A DNA stretch of 64,000 nt from Desertivirga arenae (lineage in GTDB: Bacteria > Bacteroidota > Bacteroidia > Sphingobacteriales > Sphingobacteriaceae), in contig NZ_JAFEWE010000001.1 of assembly GCF_017355785.1 (NCBI RefSeq), positions 682,001 to 746,000 on the forward strand. Direction: 5' to 3'. A model generated the notes under the pieces. The model was not told the DNA's origin and did not search any database. It saw only the letters and a program-made list of their open reading frames with translations. The number at the start of each line of letters is the position of its first letter. The stretch's first letter is position 1. Positions 1-9,276 of the stretch are shown here, one piece after another. The position numbers and the translations under genes are program-made.

Positions 1-318
1 AGGATATTCTAATGCATTTGAGGGCATCACTACTGTATTTTGCAGTGTATTATTTGCGACAAGCTTATTTAGAGTATCGGATGTAGCTTCAATACTGATC
101 TGAAAAGCTTTACCTGCAGGTCCGGACAGTTTCACCCTAATAGGTACCATTACGAGATCGTCATCTTTGGTCATTGATGCAACATTTGCACCATCAGCTG
201 AGACGACCCGTCCCGTGGCTGAAACAGAATCGAAATTTTCCAGTTCCTCTTCTTTACATCCGGCAATTGCAACAGCCATTACGCCCGCCAGCAGTATTTT
301 CTTTACTAATTGTATCAT
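1..318 (-). CDS. DUF1735-like surface lipoprotein, 3' part missing
   Basis: Reading the minus strand from the ATG at 318 gives an open frame of 106 codons running off the left edge. It begins MIQLVKKILLAGVMAVAIAG followed by Cys21, a lipoprotein signal peptide with lipobox IAGC. The next part has an acidic KEEELENF spacer and a beta-sandwich-like stretch (VPIRVKLSGPAGKAFQISIE, then VMPSNALEYP). That pattern of 'VKLSGPAG..F.V.IEA..DT' and 'V.PS.A' resembles the DUF1735/BT_3987-type N-terminal domain of Bacteroidota PUL lipoproteins, which are usually surface glycan-binding or accessory proteins. It is the last visible gene of the operon reading from 16065. The stop lies outside the window, so length and C-terminal domains are unknown. 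Confidence 0.6.
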   Translation of the reverse strand, partial: MIQLVKKILLAGVMAVAIAGCKEEELENFDSVSATGRVVSADGANVASMTKDDDLVMVPIRVKLSGPAGKAFQISIEATSDTLNKLVANNTLQNTVVMPSNALEYP

Positions 319-377
319 AATTAATTGTCTTACTTTGCTGTTAAAAGCACATCTTAATTAAATCAAACCAAAACACA

Positions 378-2117
378 TTATTGATCCAGCCAAACCCTTC
401 CATCAAGCTGCCATATAGCTTTACGCGGTATGCGGAACCAACTGATAATTTGAGCTGGAATGTCGGCATTCTGGGGAACCATGTTAGACAAGGCCGCAGT
501 AGAAGGCGAGCAGATCAGATCATTAAAGCTTTTCCACTCATAACTTCCGCTTAATTTGAAGTGATTTTCGAGAGGACTAAGATCCTTAATTTCACCACCT
601 TTCGCATCTAATACAGGCCAGTAGCCAGCCAGATATTTATAATAAGGATGGGTTTCATCCACAGCAGTTTCGCATGCATAATTTTTAATAACCGCATCCG
701 GAAGAGAAGTTCTCCAGATCCGGATATCCGCTACCTGCACATCACATTCACCATGACCATTACCTGGAATGAAACCAAGTGTAAGAGGTGCACCGGTCTT
801 AAAATTCCCCCAATCGGTTACGTCCATCTCAGAACCAAAGTACACGCCGTCTGTATAAGTGCGGATATATCTCCTGTTATTTCTCTTTTCAAGCTTTGCA
901 GCGATATGGTTCCAGGTACCTTTACCAAGATCCTGCCCACGCTGCTGACCGCGACGGTCGCCATTGTCTCCGCGCAGGTAGATCTGCCAAAAGGTTTCTT
1001 CCAGGAAGATGCACCATCCCTTCTCGTTGTCAATCGGGTGATTGCCGGACCATTCATTCATCTTACCCAGTACAGAAGGATAGTTCTGACGGTAACTACC
1101 GTCCTTCCGGGGATCATTCTTTTTAATTTTTAATTCTATAGTAAAACCAGCAGTATCCTGAAAATTATAAAGCTCTTCTGTACTTTCATTTGAAGGAACA
1201 TTTGCATGTACACCACCTTCCCTGCCAAACAGCCTTACTGAATTACCAACAAAGCGATTACCGGTGTAGGGCTTGGAAATTCCTTTTTGAACGTACTTAG
1301 AAGCATAGTAAATGATAAATGTATTCGCAGCTGTATTACTGAACACCGTATTATCGTTTTGATTTGCGGGTAGAGTAAAAGCTCCACCGGTACTGGAAGT
1401 TATCACCACCAACCAATTCTCGTCCTTGTATTTTGGCCTGCTCCTTAAAGCGGTAAGAATTTCACCCACCTGGCCATCAAACTTTTCGATCGCTGCTTTA
1501 TATTGAGGAATTGAATTATCGGAACCATATTGATCTCCGGCTTTATCAATTTCTGTGAAATGGGCAACAACAAAAGATGCTGAATCGGTTTTCAGGTTGT
1601 TAACTACGCCAGCTTTTACTTCTTCATCAGTTTTTAGTAAGGAATGAGCATTCGTACCGTGAGTGAAATTTGTATTAAATACTTCGGAAGAAGAAAAGGC
1701 AACGGTTTTAACCTGCGGATTCTCCTGTTTTACCAGATCAAATACAAGAGGAAACTTATCAAGATGATCATTTGTAAAATCAAGATCAGTAACCCCATGC
1801 TTCTCTTTCCTCACTCCTGTCAGCATATCTGCCCAGTTATTTACTTCTGTCGTAAGATCCGGGTTAGCTAATGAAACCCATGAATAAATAGCATTAGGCA
1901 ACAAAGATTTAATGTTAGGAGTATTGGCATCGCGTACAGACACCCCCCTGGCGCCATCAGCAATAATATAGAGGACCTTAGGATTCCCATAAGCTATAGT
2001 GGCTGTGTCCTGATAATCTCTTTCCGCGATTATTCGTTCAAAATCTTTATTACAGGATGTTATGCTGAGCCCCAGCAGCAAGAAAGCACCGAGGCATATT
2101 AACAGACCTTTTTTCAT
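378..2117 (-). CDS. Phosphodiesterase-fold / LamG lipoprotein with degraded active site
   Basis: A 579-residue lipoprotein (lipobox ending Cys22). Residues about 45-330 match the alkaline phosphatase / nucleotide pyrophosphatase fold: VLYIIADGARG with Asp54, then TTEVNNWADMLTG and KHGVTD. Residues about 330-480 are a LamG/concanavalin-like jelly roll (FTIELKIKK, WNHIAAKLE, DIRIWRTSL). The C-terminal about 90 residues resemble the DUF4983 domain that follows such proteins in Bacteroides. The family's metal ligands are mostly lost: the usual DxxGH reads DKAGD (191-195) and the usual SDHG reads SSTGG (241-245). It is therefore probably a binding protein rather than an active hydrolase. It sits 29 bp after the delta-60 lipoprotein and is likely co-transcribed with it. 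Domain naming is from memory; the missing ligands are directly visible. Confidence 0.7.
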   Translation of the reverse strand: MKKGLLICLGAFLLLGLSITSCNKDFERIIAERDYQDTATIAYGNPKVLYIIADGARGVSVRDANTPNIKSLLPNAIYSWVSLANPDLTTEVNNWADMLTGVRKEKHGVTDLDFTNDHLDKFPLVFDLVKQENPQVKTVAFSSSEVFNTNFTHGTNAHSLLKTDEEVKAGVVNNLKTDSASFVVAHFTEIDKAGDQYGSDNSIPQYKAAIEKFDGQVGEILTALRSRPKYKDENWLVVITSSTGGAFTLPANQNDNTVFSNTAANTFIIYYASKYVQKGISKPYTGNRFVGNSVRLFGREGGVHANVPSNESTEELYNFQDTAGFTIELKIKKNDPRKDGSYRQNYPSVLGKMNEWSGNHPIDNEKGWCIFLEETFWQIYLRGDNGDRRGQQRGQDLGKGTWNHIAAKLEKRNNRRYIRTYTDGVYFGSEMDVTDWGNFKTGAPLTLGFIPGNGHGECDVQVADIRIWRTSLPDAVIKNYACETAVDETHPYYKYLAGYWPVLDAKGGEIKDLSPLENHFKLSGSYEWKSFNDLICSPSTAALSNMVPQNADIPAQIISWFRIPRKAIWQLDGRVWLDQ

Positions 2118-2146
2118 ATTAATTAGTCAATTACAATTGGTTTAAT

Positions 2147-3751
2147 TTATTCTATGGTTACCCGGGTTATGTTGCTAACCTCCTGATTGTCAAAACGACC
2201 GAAACCACCTATCAGTAGCAGGGTGTTCTTCTGATCTGCATTCTTCATTTCAATTACATCATTCAGATAACCCGAAAAGCGTCCGGTATTGTTATACCTG
2301 TCAGCCAAAGTTCCATTAGGGTTAAGAATCATGAATCCACTTCTTGAAATGCCACTATAGGTTTTAAAGCCTCCTGACACGACGATTAGACCGTTGCTCA
2401 GCTGCTTGGCGAAACTGGCATACCCCCCGGAGATCTCTTTGGCTGTGAACGTATTATCAGGCGAACCATTTGAATTAAGCATAGCAATTCCCGCCGACAC
2501 ATGTCCACTATAGGTCCTGAAGCTACCTGTAATGAAATACTTACCCGTTGATTCATTATAAGTCAAAGAAGCTATGTTGTTATCAGTGCCGCTACCAGCC
2601 GTAAAACTTCCGTCGATAGTTCCATCCGCATTTAAACGAACTATGTTATTTACCACCTGACCATCGAACCGTGAGAACTTACCAAAAATGACCAACTTAC
2701 CAGCCAGAGGGCCAGTAGTATGCATGTAGGAATCGATGTAACCGTTTGCACCCGTAAAGGCTTTCCCTGACTGGTCAAAACGATAGCTCTTATCGAGAGA
2801 ACCATCTGCAGAAAGACGAACAATTTGCCTTACTTCTGTACTATCAAGAATGATAGAGTCGCGCGTTTGTAAATAATTTGGCTCGCTGTAAATACGCTTT
2901 ACATAATACCTGAAGTTACCGGTCGCTATAGCCTTGTTGTTAAAAGTATAAAGGCGGCGAATTGGGGCATCTGTACCGCCATTAAAGCGGGGGAAAAACT
3001 TAATAACTCCAGTTATCTTTTTCAAATAGGTATCATACTGGGCGGTATCTACACTTCCATTAGAATTCACTGAAGTAATATTGCTTATGCTTCCCTGTTG
3101 GCCATATCCATTGAAGGCTCCAGCCACAATGAATTTGCCACCCATTTCGATGATAGAAGACAGATCACCGTTGGCAGCTCTACCTGTTCTGAAGGAACGG
3201 TCAAGCACCCCATCATCAGAGATTTTGATGATTCTATTAAGCGGACTTAGTAAACCTTTATTATCATAATCTGTAAAAGCACCAACAAGAATATTCCTGC
3301 CATCCGGCATTTTATAAAACTGATTAATATTTCGATTAGCTCCGGCAACAGCAACGAAAGTTGGATCGATATTGACTAAGCCATTAACCTTAAAATAAGG
3401 GCCTATAACGATCTGGTCTTTTACAACAAGAGAGGTTACCCCTGAACTCGCATTTTCGGGAACTTTCACTTTTACAGATGATTCTGTAATGGAGACGATT
3501 TGAGCATCAACCCCATTAAACTGGAAATGTACCTGATCTTTGTAGGCTAATAATCCTTTTACAGGAATTGTAACTTCTGCTCCGGTATCCCCATTTGCCG
3601 GACTAGGCAGGATCTCCCTGTTTAATGTGATTCCCAAAGGTTCTTTGGCTCCTTCATAAGGATCTTCAAAGGTTTCGTCCTCTTTCTTACACCCGGTAAA
3701 TATTAACGATGCAAAGGAAATAACCGACAATATATAATATATTTTTCTCAT
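2147..3751 (-). CDS. TIG/IPT plus delta-60 repeat lipoprotein (DUF5008-like)
   Basis: A 534-residue lipoprotein with signal MRKIYYILSVISFASLIFTG and Cys21. An IPT/TIG-like immunoglobulin domain fills about 45-125 (ending 'VTSLVVKDQIVIGPYFKV'). The rest, about 130-530, is a series of delta-60-type repeats with the pattern 'ILVGAFTDYD..., RIIKISDDGVLDRSF' and 'LVIFGKFSRFDGQVVNNIVRLNADGTIDGSF', which would form a beta-propeller. Lipoproteins of this layout are annotated DUF5008/DUF5124 in Bacteroidota PULs. No catalytic motif is visible, so a surface ligand-binding role is the best inference. It sits 13 bp downstream of the FAS1 lipoprotein in the operon. Confidence 0.7.
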   Translation of the reverse strand: MRKIYYILSVISFASLIFTGCKKEDETFEDPYEGAKEPLGITLNREILPSPANGDTGAEVTIPVKGLLAYKDQVHFQFNGVDAQIVSITESSVKVKVPENASSGVTSLVVKDQIVIGPYFKVNGLVNIDPTFVAVAGANRNINQFYKMPDGRNILVGAFTDYDNKGLLSPLNRIIKISDDGVLDRSFRTGRAANGDLSSIIEMGGKFIVAGAFNGYGQQGSISNITSVNSNGSVDTAQYDTYLKKITGVIKFFPRFNGGTDAPIRRLYTFNNKAIATGNFRYYVKRIYSEPNYLQTRDSIILDSTEVRQIVRLSADGSLDKSYRFDQSGKAFTGANGYIDSYMHTTGPLAGKLVIFGKFSRFDGQVVNNIVRLNADGTIDGSFTAGSGTDNNIASLTYNESTGKYFITGSFRTYSGHVSAGIAMLNSNGSPDNTFTAKEISGGYASFAKQLSNGLIVVSGGFKTYSGISRSGFMILNPNGTLADRYNNTGRFSGYLNDVIEMKNADQKNTLLLIGGFGRFDNQEVSNITRVTIE

Positions 3752-3764
3752 AAAATTCCCTCCT

Positions 3765-4517
3765 CTATTTAGTTGAACTTGTATTGTTACGGGTTAAAGA
3801 AACTTCTTCTAAAAACTCGACAAAGTCAAATCCGAAGAATTCCTCGTTGCGCAAGGTGTGGACTATTCCATTCTTTGGCTGTATATCCGTAGACGAGGTC
3901 CTCACTGTTCTCCAATCGTCGTCAGGGCGGGAGGCATCAGGAACATAGGAGATGGTAAGCTGCCTGTACCCTAAGTACTTAACCCCATTTGCATCACCGT
4001 ACTCCACGCCAATATTAAAAAGAGACTTGTCGTAAGAATGAAATAACTGACCAGGGAACATATTCTTTTGAACAAAGTCGATCTGAGGGTAGTCTTTGAG
4101 CTTGTAAGCGTCCCTGAACATGTGGCGTTGCAAATATTTACGCCAAATCACCGAGTCGATGTCCGAAAGCTTTCGGATAGGCTCCAGATTTCTGAATTTC
4201 AAATTTGCATTTAAATTGATGTAGGTCGTATCACCTAATGGACTAACTCGTGTTCCAATCAGATCTCTGATCCAGGTATCATTAGGAGCAAAAAAAGTGA
4301 GGTTTTCGTTCCTGAAAGTACTTTCTAGTCCCGCAAGTTTCACAATTTGAGCGATGGTGTCAAAGGGCACCGGCTTTGATTCGAGGTATTGCAGCATGTC
4401 GCCGTCGAATTCTGCAATAGCCTTTCCTCCATCTATATAGTAATCATCCTGCTTACATGCGGTTAAAGCAAATAACAGAGAAAAAATAAAAGCTAAATTT
4501 TTCATACTTTTTATCAT
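3765..4517 (-). CDS. Fasciclin (FAS1) domain lipoprotein
   Basis: A 250-residue protein with a lipoprotein signal (FALTAC, Cys21 from the first Met). A single FAS1 domain covers about 40-235: MLQYLESKPVPFDTIAQIV at the start, NLTFFAPNDTWIRDLI (the conserved 'TvFAPtD' H1 box) and NGIVHTLRNEEFFGFDF (the H2 box) at the end. FAS1 proteins are adhesion or ligand-binding modules; in Sphingobacteriia they often sit next to SusD. There is a second in-frame Met at 4505 that could also be the start. It lies 18 bp after SusD and has a longer paralogue at 10398-11522, which supports a duplicated SusC-SusD-FAS1 unit. Confidence 0.8.
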   Translation of the reverse strand: MIKSMKNLAFIFSLLFALTACKQDDYYIDGGKAIAEFDGDMLQYLESKPVPFDTIAQIVKLAGLESTFRNENLTFFAPNDTWIRDLIGTRVSPLGDTTYINLNANLKFRNLEPIRKLSDIDSVIWRKYLQRHMFRDAYKLKDYPQIDFVQKNMFPGQLFHSYDKSLFNIGVEYGDANGVKYLGYRQLTISYVPDASRPDDDWRTVRTSSTDIQPKNGIVHTLRNEEFFGFDFVEFLEEVSLTRNNTSSTK

Positions 4518-4535
4518 AAAAGGTTATGATTCGGT

Positions 4536-6098
4536 TTAAATTCCTCCATTAACCCAATATTCTGTAAGGGTTATATACGGGTTGTTCCTTATGGCACTAC
4601 CTGAAATGGGCCAGGTCCATCCACCTCTTAAAAATTGATCCTGGGTAAGAGGGCTAGAAGTCCAGGCAGAACTTACTATCCTGCGTGTTCTTATCAGGTC
4701 AAAATAATGATGCCCCTCGCCAATCAGCTCCCGGGAACGTTCCATAAAAATAAAGTCCTTTAAAGCTTGTCCTGAGCCATCGTAGGCAGGTGCCTGGGCT
4801 CTGGTTCTTACCCTGTTGAGGATTGTCCGGGCATTTCCATCGTCTCCCAGTTCAGCTAAAGCTTCAGCATACATTAGTAAAGACTCGCCGTATCTGAAGA
4901 TCATAAAACTATTATCGGGATTAGCAGTTCCCTGACCACCCTGATTTACATTAACCCCTCCTAGCTTTGCAAAATTGAAAAAGCCATTATTAGCATACAT
5001 TTCGACAAACCATATCTCTTTCCTGCGGTCGGCAACATCCTGAGGAAAAATGCTATTCATATAAGTGGCCTTATAATAAGCAGAGCTTCGCTCCCACTCG
5101 AAGAAAGGGGTTTTATAAGGATAATGCAGGAACATATGTGCAACAGCAGCCTTTTCATTGGTTGAAACTCCATAGTTCACTGTTTGAAAGAATTCGAAAA
5201 GACTCTCGTCAGAACGGCCTCCCGCTACCAGATACCATTGATCAATCGGCAACAGGCGGTGGGGATGATTTCCTTCATTGTCTACCAACTCTTTTCCAAG
5301 ATTAGCAGTTGCCTGGTAATAGTCGCGAGCATGCTCCCGGTCAAAGCCTGCGTTCCACATGTTCATGTTCATAAGCAGGGCAATAGCACTTGCCCTAGTC
5401 GCACGAACTCCTTTTAAAGCAGGATCTCCATAAGACCATAGCATACCATCCTTCTTGGCGCCAAGATCAGCAATACAGTTATTTAAGACTGTAACCATAG
5501 ACTCGCGGGGAAGAGGTTCAATGTGAAAAGCATCTCCATAATAAGGAACATCTCCATAAAGCCTCACCATTTCAAAATAGGAGAAACAGCGGGCGAAAGC
5601 AGCTTCCCCGATATAGTGCTTCTTCATTTCCTCGCTAACCCCCGGAATTCCTTCGTTCAATTTCTCGATAACGATACTGGCACCCTGAATTACTTCATAG
5701 AAGGTCCTCCAATCTGTTATACTTCCGAAGTTATAATTGTAATTCCCCTGAGCCCAGGGTCTTCCACCGTCTAAAACATCGATCAATTTGTTTCTGGCAA
5801 GAAGATCAATATAAGCGATCGATTCAGGATTTCTTGATGAGTTGCCTCTTACAGTTGGATCCGAAGCAACTTCTCCCGCCCGGTATTCACCCGTAGCACC
5901 AATGAATTGCGTTTCAGTTATCTTACCAAAAAGCTTTCTAGAAAGGTCATTTATGGCAGCTTCAACATCTTGTGGAGAGGTATAAAAGTTATTACCCGTA
6001 AGCTTGTCTATTGGCTTTACATCTAAAAACTTTTTGCAGCTGCTTAAGCTTGTACAAGCAAAAGCGGCAATTATTATAGAGGTTATAATCTTTTTCAT
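4536..6098 (-). CDS. RagB/SusD family nutrient-uptake lipoprotein
   Basis: A 520-residue SusD homologue, the usual length. Signal MKKIITSIIIAAFACTSLSS and Cys21 give a lipoprotein anchored in the outer membrane. The helical TPR-like N-terminal part contains YEVIQGASIVIEKLNEGIPG and GEAAFARCFSYFEMVRLYGDVPYY, the SusD signature. The C-terminal part has FMIFRYGESLLMYAEALAEL and FIFMERSRELIGEGHHYFDLIRTRRI, typical of the SusD C-domain. SusD caps the paired SusC transporter and binds the glycan. It starts 9 bp after the SusC stop. The two SusD proteins of the operon differ clearly in sequence, so each probably serves its own SusC. Confidence 0.95.
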   Translation of the reverse strand: MKKIITSIIIAAFACTSLSSCKKFLDVKPIDKLTGNNFYTSPQDVEAAINDLSRKLFGKITETQFIGATGEYRAGEVASDPTVRGNSSRNPESIAYIDLLARNKLIDVLDGGRPWAQGNYNYNFGSITDWRTFYEVIQGASIVIEKLNEGIPGVSEEMKKHYIGEAAFARCFSYFEMVRLYGDVPYYGDAFHIEPLPRESMVTVLNNCIADLGAKKDGMLWSYGDPALKGVRATRASAIALLMNMNMWNAGFDREHARDYYQATANLGKELVDNEGNHPHRLLPIDQWYLVAGGRSDESLFEFFQTVNYGVSTNEKAAVAHMFLHYPYKTPFFEWERSSAYYKATYMNSIFPQDVADRRKEIWFVEMYANNGFFNFAKLGGVNVNQGGQGTANPDNSFMIFRYGESLLMYAEALAELGDDGNARTILNRVRTRAQAPAYDGSGQALKDFIFMERSRELIGEGHHYFDLIRTRRIVSSAWTSSPLTQDQFLRGGWTWPISGSAIRNNPYITLTEYWVNGGI

Positions 6099-6107
6099 TG
6101 TTAGTTT

Positions 6108-9100
6108 CTATTTTCCAGAGTTAAGCTCCATGTTTAAACCAATACTGAAAGTCCTTGGGACAGGGTAACCGTCTGAGTTATCACGTCCCAAACTGTTGAC
6201 ATTCTCCGGATTTGGTCCGCTGTAAGATGAGAAAGTAGTAAGATTATTGGCCGTGAAATGAACTCTGAGATTGTACAGACCTATCTTCCTGATTGCCTCC
6301 TTATTAAAGGCATAAGAAAGCGTAAAGCTGTTCACTTTAAAATAAGAACCTTCTTCAGCCCAGAGGGTCTGGTCTTTTCTGAAAGGCTGGATCGCATCGT
6401 ACCTTGCGTAATCGTATGGATTTGGATATTTAGCTATATCTCCTGCCTGTGTCCAGATATTCAGGTTTTCCAAGGGAACTACTGAAGTAAGCGCAAAAGG
6501 ATCCCGCATGATCGCGAGTCGGTCTGACAAGGCATTATTTAATATAGTTCGCTTTGCCGTATAAGAAGCATAAACGTTCAATCCCCAGTTCTTATAGGTG
6601 ATATTTGTAGATAGACCTCCTGTAAAGAGAGGCTGAGAGTTGCCTGAAATTTCGTAATCGACACCATCAAGTATATAGTCGCCGTTTACATCTTTCAGGT
6701 TTGGATCGCCGGCTTCAAAGAAACGCCCCCCTGTTCTATATTTTAAACCAGTGACAGGATCTACCGGAACATCTGCATCTGTTGCATAAGTTCCCTGGTT
6801 AACCCTTAGATAATTAGAAAGCGTATTTCTACCAACCCGGTACACCAGGTGCTGTAAAAATCGTGCGTCCTCATCAAACTTGATGAATTGCCCGTACTGT
6901 TCCAACGGAAGCTTGGTAAGTACATCACGGTTTAACGCTCCATTAGCAGAAAGGGAAAAGTTCCAGTTCTTACCTGGTTTAAAGGGACGCACGGTCAGCG
7001 CTAATTCATAACCATAATTGGCGATGGCTGCATCGTTACTTACTACTTTGTTGAAACCAGTGATATTAGCCAATGGACGATCAATCAGCATATTCTCCAC
7101 TTGTTTGAAATACGTATCAAAGTTCACTTCGAAGCGGCTATTAAAAAGCGACGCATCAAACCCTAAATTATACTGAACTGTAGTGGTTGGCTTTAAGCGG
7201 GGATTCGGGATCTGGTCATAATCTACTCCGATAGAAGGATTATTATTATAACTACCATTAACATTATAAAGTCCGTAAATGCTTTGTAAGTTACCATTGG
7301 GACTAATGTTCTTACCCCAGCTTAATCGAAGCCCGGCGTTATCTAACCATTTCAAATTTTGCATCCAATCTTCTTTGGAGAAGTTCCAGCGCAGTCCTAC
7401 TGAAGGGTTTTTGGAATAGGGATTTTCCATTCCACTTAAAGAAGTACCATCCAGGCGGTAAGAAAGATCAACGATATACTTCTTCTTGAAGTTGTATGAA
7501 AAGGCTCCGGCAAAAGATGCGATCCGTTCGTCCCGGTAATTGTCTAAAACGCCGCCTCCGCGGGAGAAGTATGCATCGTATCCTACTGGTCCCTGAAGCT
7601 GGTCATTCGCTGTTTTCTCCTGCCGCATCACATTTGCCTGCCGAGCCTTTTTGTAGATCTCGTTAAAGGCATTGATGAAGATCTCATGGGAACCGAAATT
7701 CTTTGCATAGGAAAGGTTGTTCCTGTTATAGAGTGTATAATTTCTTCCGGTAAAGCCGTAAACACTTGCAAATTGATTATTGGCTGCAGCAGGGCGGAAC
7801 GAATCTTCTGTATCAGAAGTATAATCGTAACTGACGTTAGAAGACAAAGCCAGGCCAGGAACAAATTCATAACGGCCTTCAACATTTGCTCTCAGGTTAC
7901 GTGAATTATTATTATTTGCCGTTTTTAAAGCTGAAACAACACTGGAAGTAGCCTGGTAAAAGGATGGGGGAGGCAACAGAGATGAGGCTTGTCCATTCCG
8001 AGCGACGCCTTTTTGGAGTAATCCAACTCCGTCACCCTTACTTTGCTCACCTACCGCACCAAACAAAGCACCAAAGAAGCGAAACTTATTGTTGGGTTTG
8101 TACTCCATGTTCATGTTCACACTATACCTGTCAAAGCCAGTATTTTTAATCACTCCTTTTTCTGTGTAGTAGCCTAAATTGGTTTTGTAATTGAAGGTTT
8201 GATTGCCTCCGTCAATAGCGATATTATGCGTTTGATTGTAGGTGGTTTGATAAAATACTGACTGCCAATCTACAGAGTTATTAAAGTAAGCATTTAAACT
8301 GTCTGATATGAATGGAGTATAACCCAAACGGTTCAAATCCGCTTCCGACAACTTGTTCTTTAAAATCTGCTGGATCTTTAATTGTCGTTCAGCATTTCCC
8401 CCTATTGTCTCTCTAAGCTTGGGAGGCGAATTAACAAATGCCTGCGTGGAATAACGAACACGAGGGACCACAGAATTTCCGCGTTTGGTAGTGATGATAA
8501 TAACACCATAAGCACCACGGGATCCATAGAGCGAAGTTGCCTGCGCATCTTTAAGGATTTCAATACTTTGAATGTCTTCAGGCGGGATTAACGACGTCGG
8601 GCTAATACCCGGGCCCTGGGTCTGAAAGCCAAATTCAGAGGCCTTATCTGCGTCTAGTGGTACACCATCAATTATGTATAATGGAGACTGCTGCTGCAAA
8701 TAAGAATCACTACCCGATCCGGTAACAGATAAACTGGAAAGTCCGCGGATCTGAATTGATCCCCTAAATCCAGGGGCTCCTGTGTTCACCTGGATATTCA
8801 AACCAGCTACCTTTCCTTGCAATAACTGTTCGACGTTCGAAACCGGAACGTCTTGTATTGCTTTTTCTCCGATAGTGGTGGAAGCCCCTGTGGTGATCTC
8901 TTTCGAACGCTTCTGATATCCGCGGATCACGACTTCCTGGAGGCTTCTTTTATCGCTCTCCATATATACATTTACAGTAGTTTGATTAGGTTTTAACTTT
9001 ACTGTTTGAGTAACAAAACCGACATAAGAAAATACGAGCGTTGCTTCAGGAGCTACATTTATAGTGAAAGTTCCGTTAATACTTGTATTTCCAATGGTTT

Positions 9101-9257
9101 TTGGCGGTGTCCCTGTTGCTATGGTTACTCCGGGAAGGGTTCCCCTGCCCTCCTTTTCAACAACAGTACCGGTTACCCTGACTACACTTTGCGCATAGAT
9201 GCTAAAACATCCCAGACAGGCGATCAGGGTGATTATATAAGGAAAAGTTCTTTTCAT
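6108..9257 (-). CDS. SusC/RagA family TonB-dependent outer-membrane transporter
   Basis: About 1049 residues from the chosen start MKRTFPYIITLIACLGCFSI. An in-frame Met at 9290 would overlap the preceding stop at 9277, while the Met at 9257 is directly followed by a good signal peptide (cleavage near IYAQ). Domains: carboxypeptidase-regulatory-like fold (VRVTGTVVEKEGRGTLPGVT), TonB-interacting stretch (SLQEVVIRGYQKRSKE), plug (IQDVPVSNVEQLLQGKVAGL, SPLYIIDGVPL, SIEILKDAQATSLYGSRGAYGVIII) and a 22-strand barrel ending in FSIGLNMEL. It forms the uptake pair with the SusD at 4536-6098. Confidence 0.95.
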   Translation of the reverse strand: MKRTFPYIITLIACLGCFSIYAQSVVRVTGTVVEKEGRGTLPGVTIATGTPPKTIGNTSINGTFTINVAPEATLVFSYVGFVTQTVKLKPNQTTVNVYMESDKRSLQEVVIRGYQKRSKEITTGASTTIGEKAIQDVPVSNVEQLLQGKVAGLNIQVNTGAPGFRGSIQIRGLSSLSVTGSGSDSYLQQQSPLYIIDGVPLDADKASEFGFQTQGPGISPTSLIPPEDIQSIEILKDAQATSLYGSRGAYGVIIITTKRGNSVVPRVRYSTQAFVNSPPKLRETIGGNAERQLKIQQILKNKLSEADLNRLGYTPFISDSLNAYFNNSVDWQSVFYQTTYNQTHNIAIDGGNQTFNYKTNLGYYTEKGVIKNTGFDRYSVNMNMEYKPNNKFRFFGALFGAVGEQSKGDGVGLLQKGVARNGQASSLLPPPSFYQATSSVVSALKTANNNNSRNLRANVEGRYEFVPGLALSSNVSYDYTSDTEDSFRPAAANNQFASVYGFTGRNYTLYNRNNLSYAKNFGSHEIFINAFNEIYKKARQANVMRQEKTANDQLQGPVGYDAYFSRGGGVLDNYRDERIASFAGAFSYNFKKKYIVDLSYRLDGTSLSGMENPYSKNPSVGLRWNFSKEDWMQNLKWLDNAGLRLSWGKNISPNGNLQSIYGLYNVNGSYNNNPSIGVDYDQIPNPRLKPTTTVQYNLGFDASLFNSRFEVNFDTYFKQVENMLIDRPLANITGFNKVVSNDAAIANYGYELALTVRPFKPGKNWNFSLSANGALNRDVLTKLPLEQYGQFIKFDEDARFLQHLVYRVGRNTLSNYLRVNQGTYATDADVPVDPVTGLKYRTGGRFFEAGDPNLKDVNGDYILDGVDYEISGNSQPLFTGGLSTNITYKNWGLNVYASYTAKRTILNNALSDRLAIMRDPFALTSVVPLENLNIWTQAGDIAKYPNPYDYARYDAIQPFRKDQTLWAEEGSYFKVNSFTLSYAFNKEAIRKIGLYNLRVHFTANNLTTFSSYSGPNPENVNSLGRDNSDGYPVPRTFSIGLNMELNSGK

Positions 9258-9276
9258 GATTTTCAATTTTACATCA

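Noticed and set aside
648-1133. 161-codon plus-strand frame opposite the phosphodiesterase-LamG gene
   Set aside because: Antisense shadow of a strong coding region, with no signal or domain pattern.
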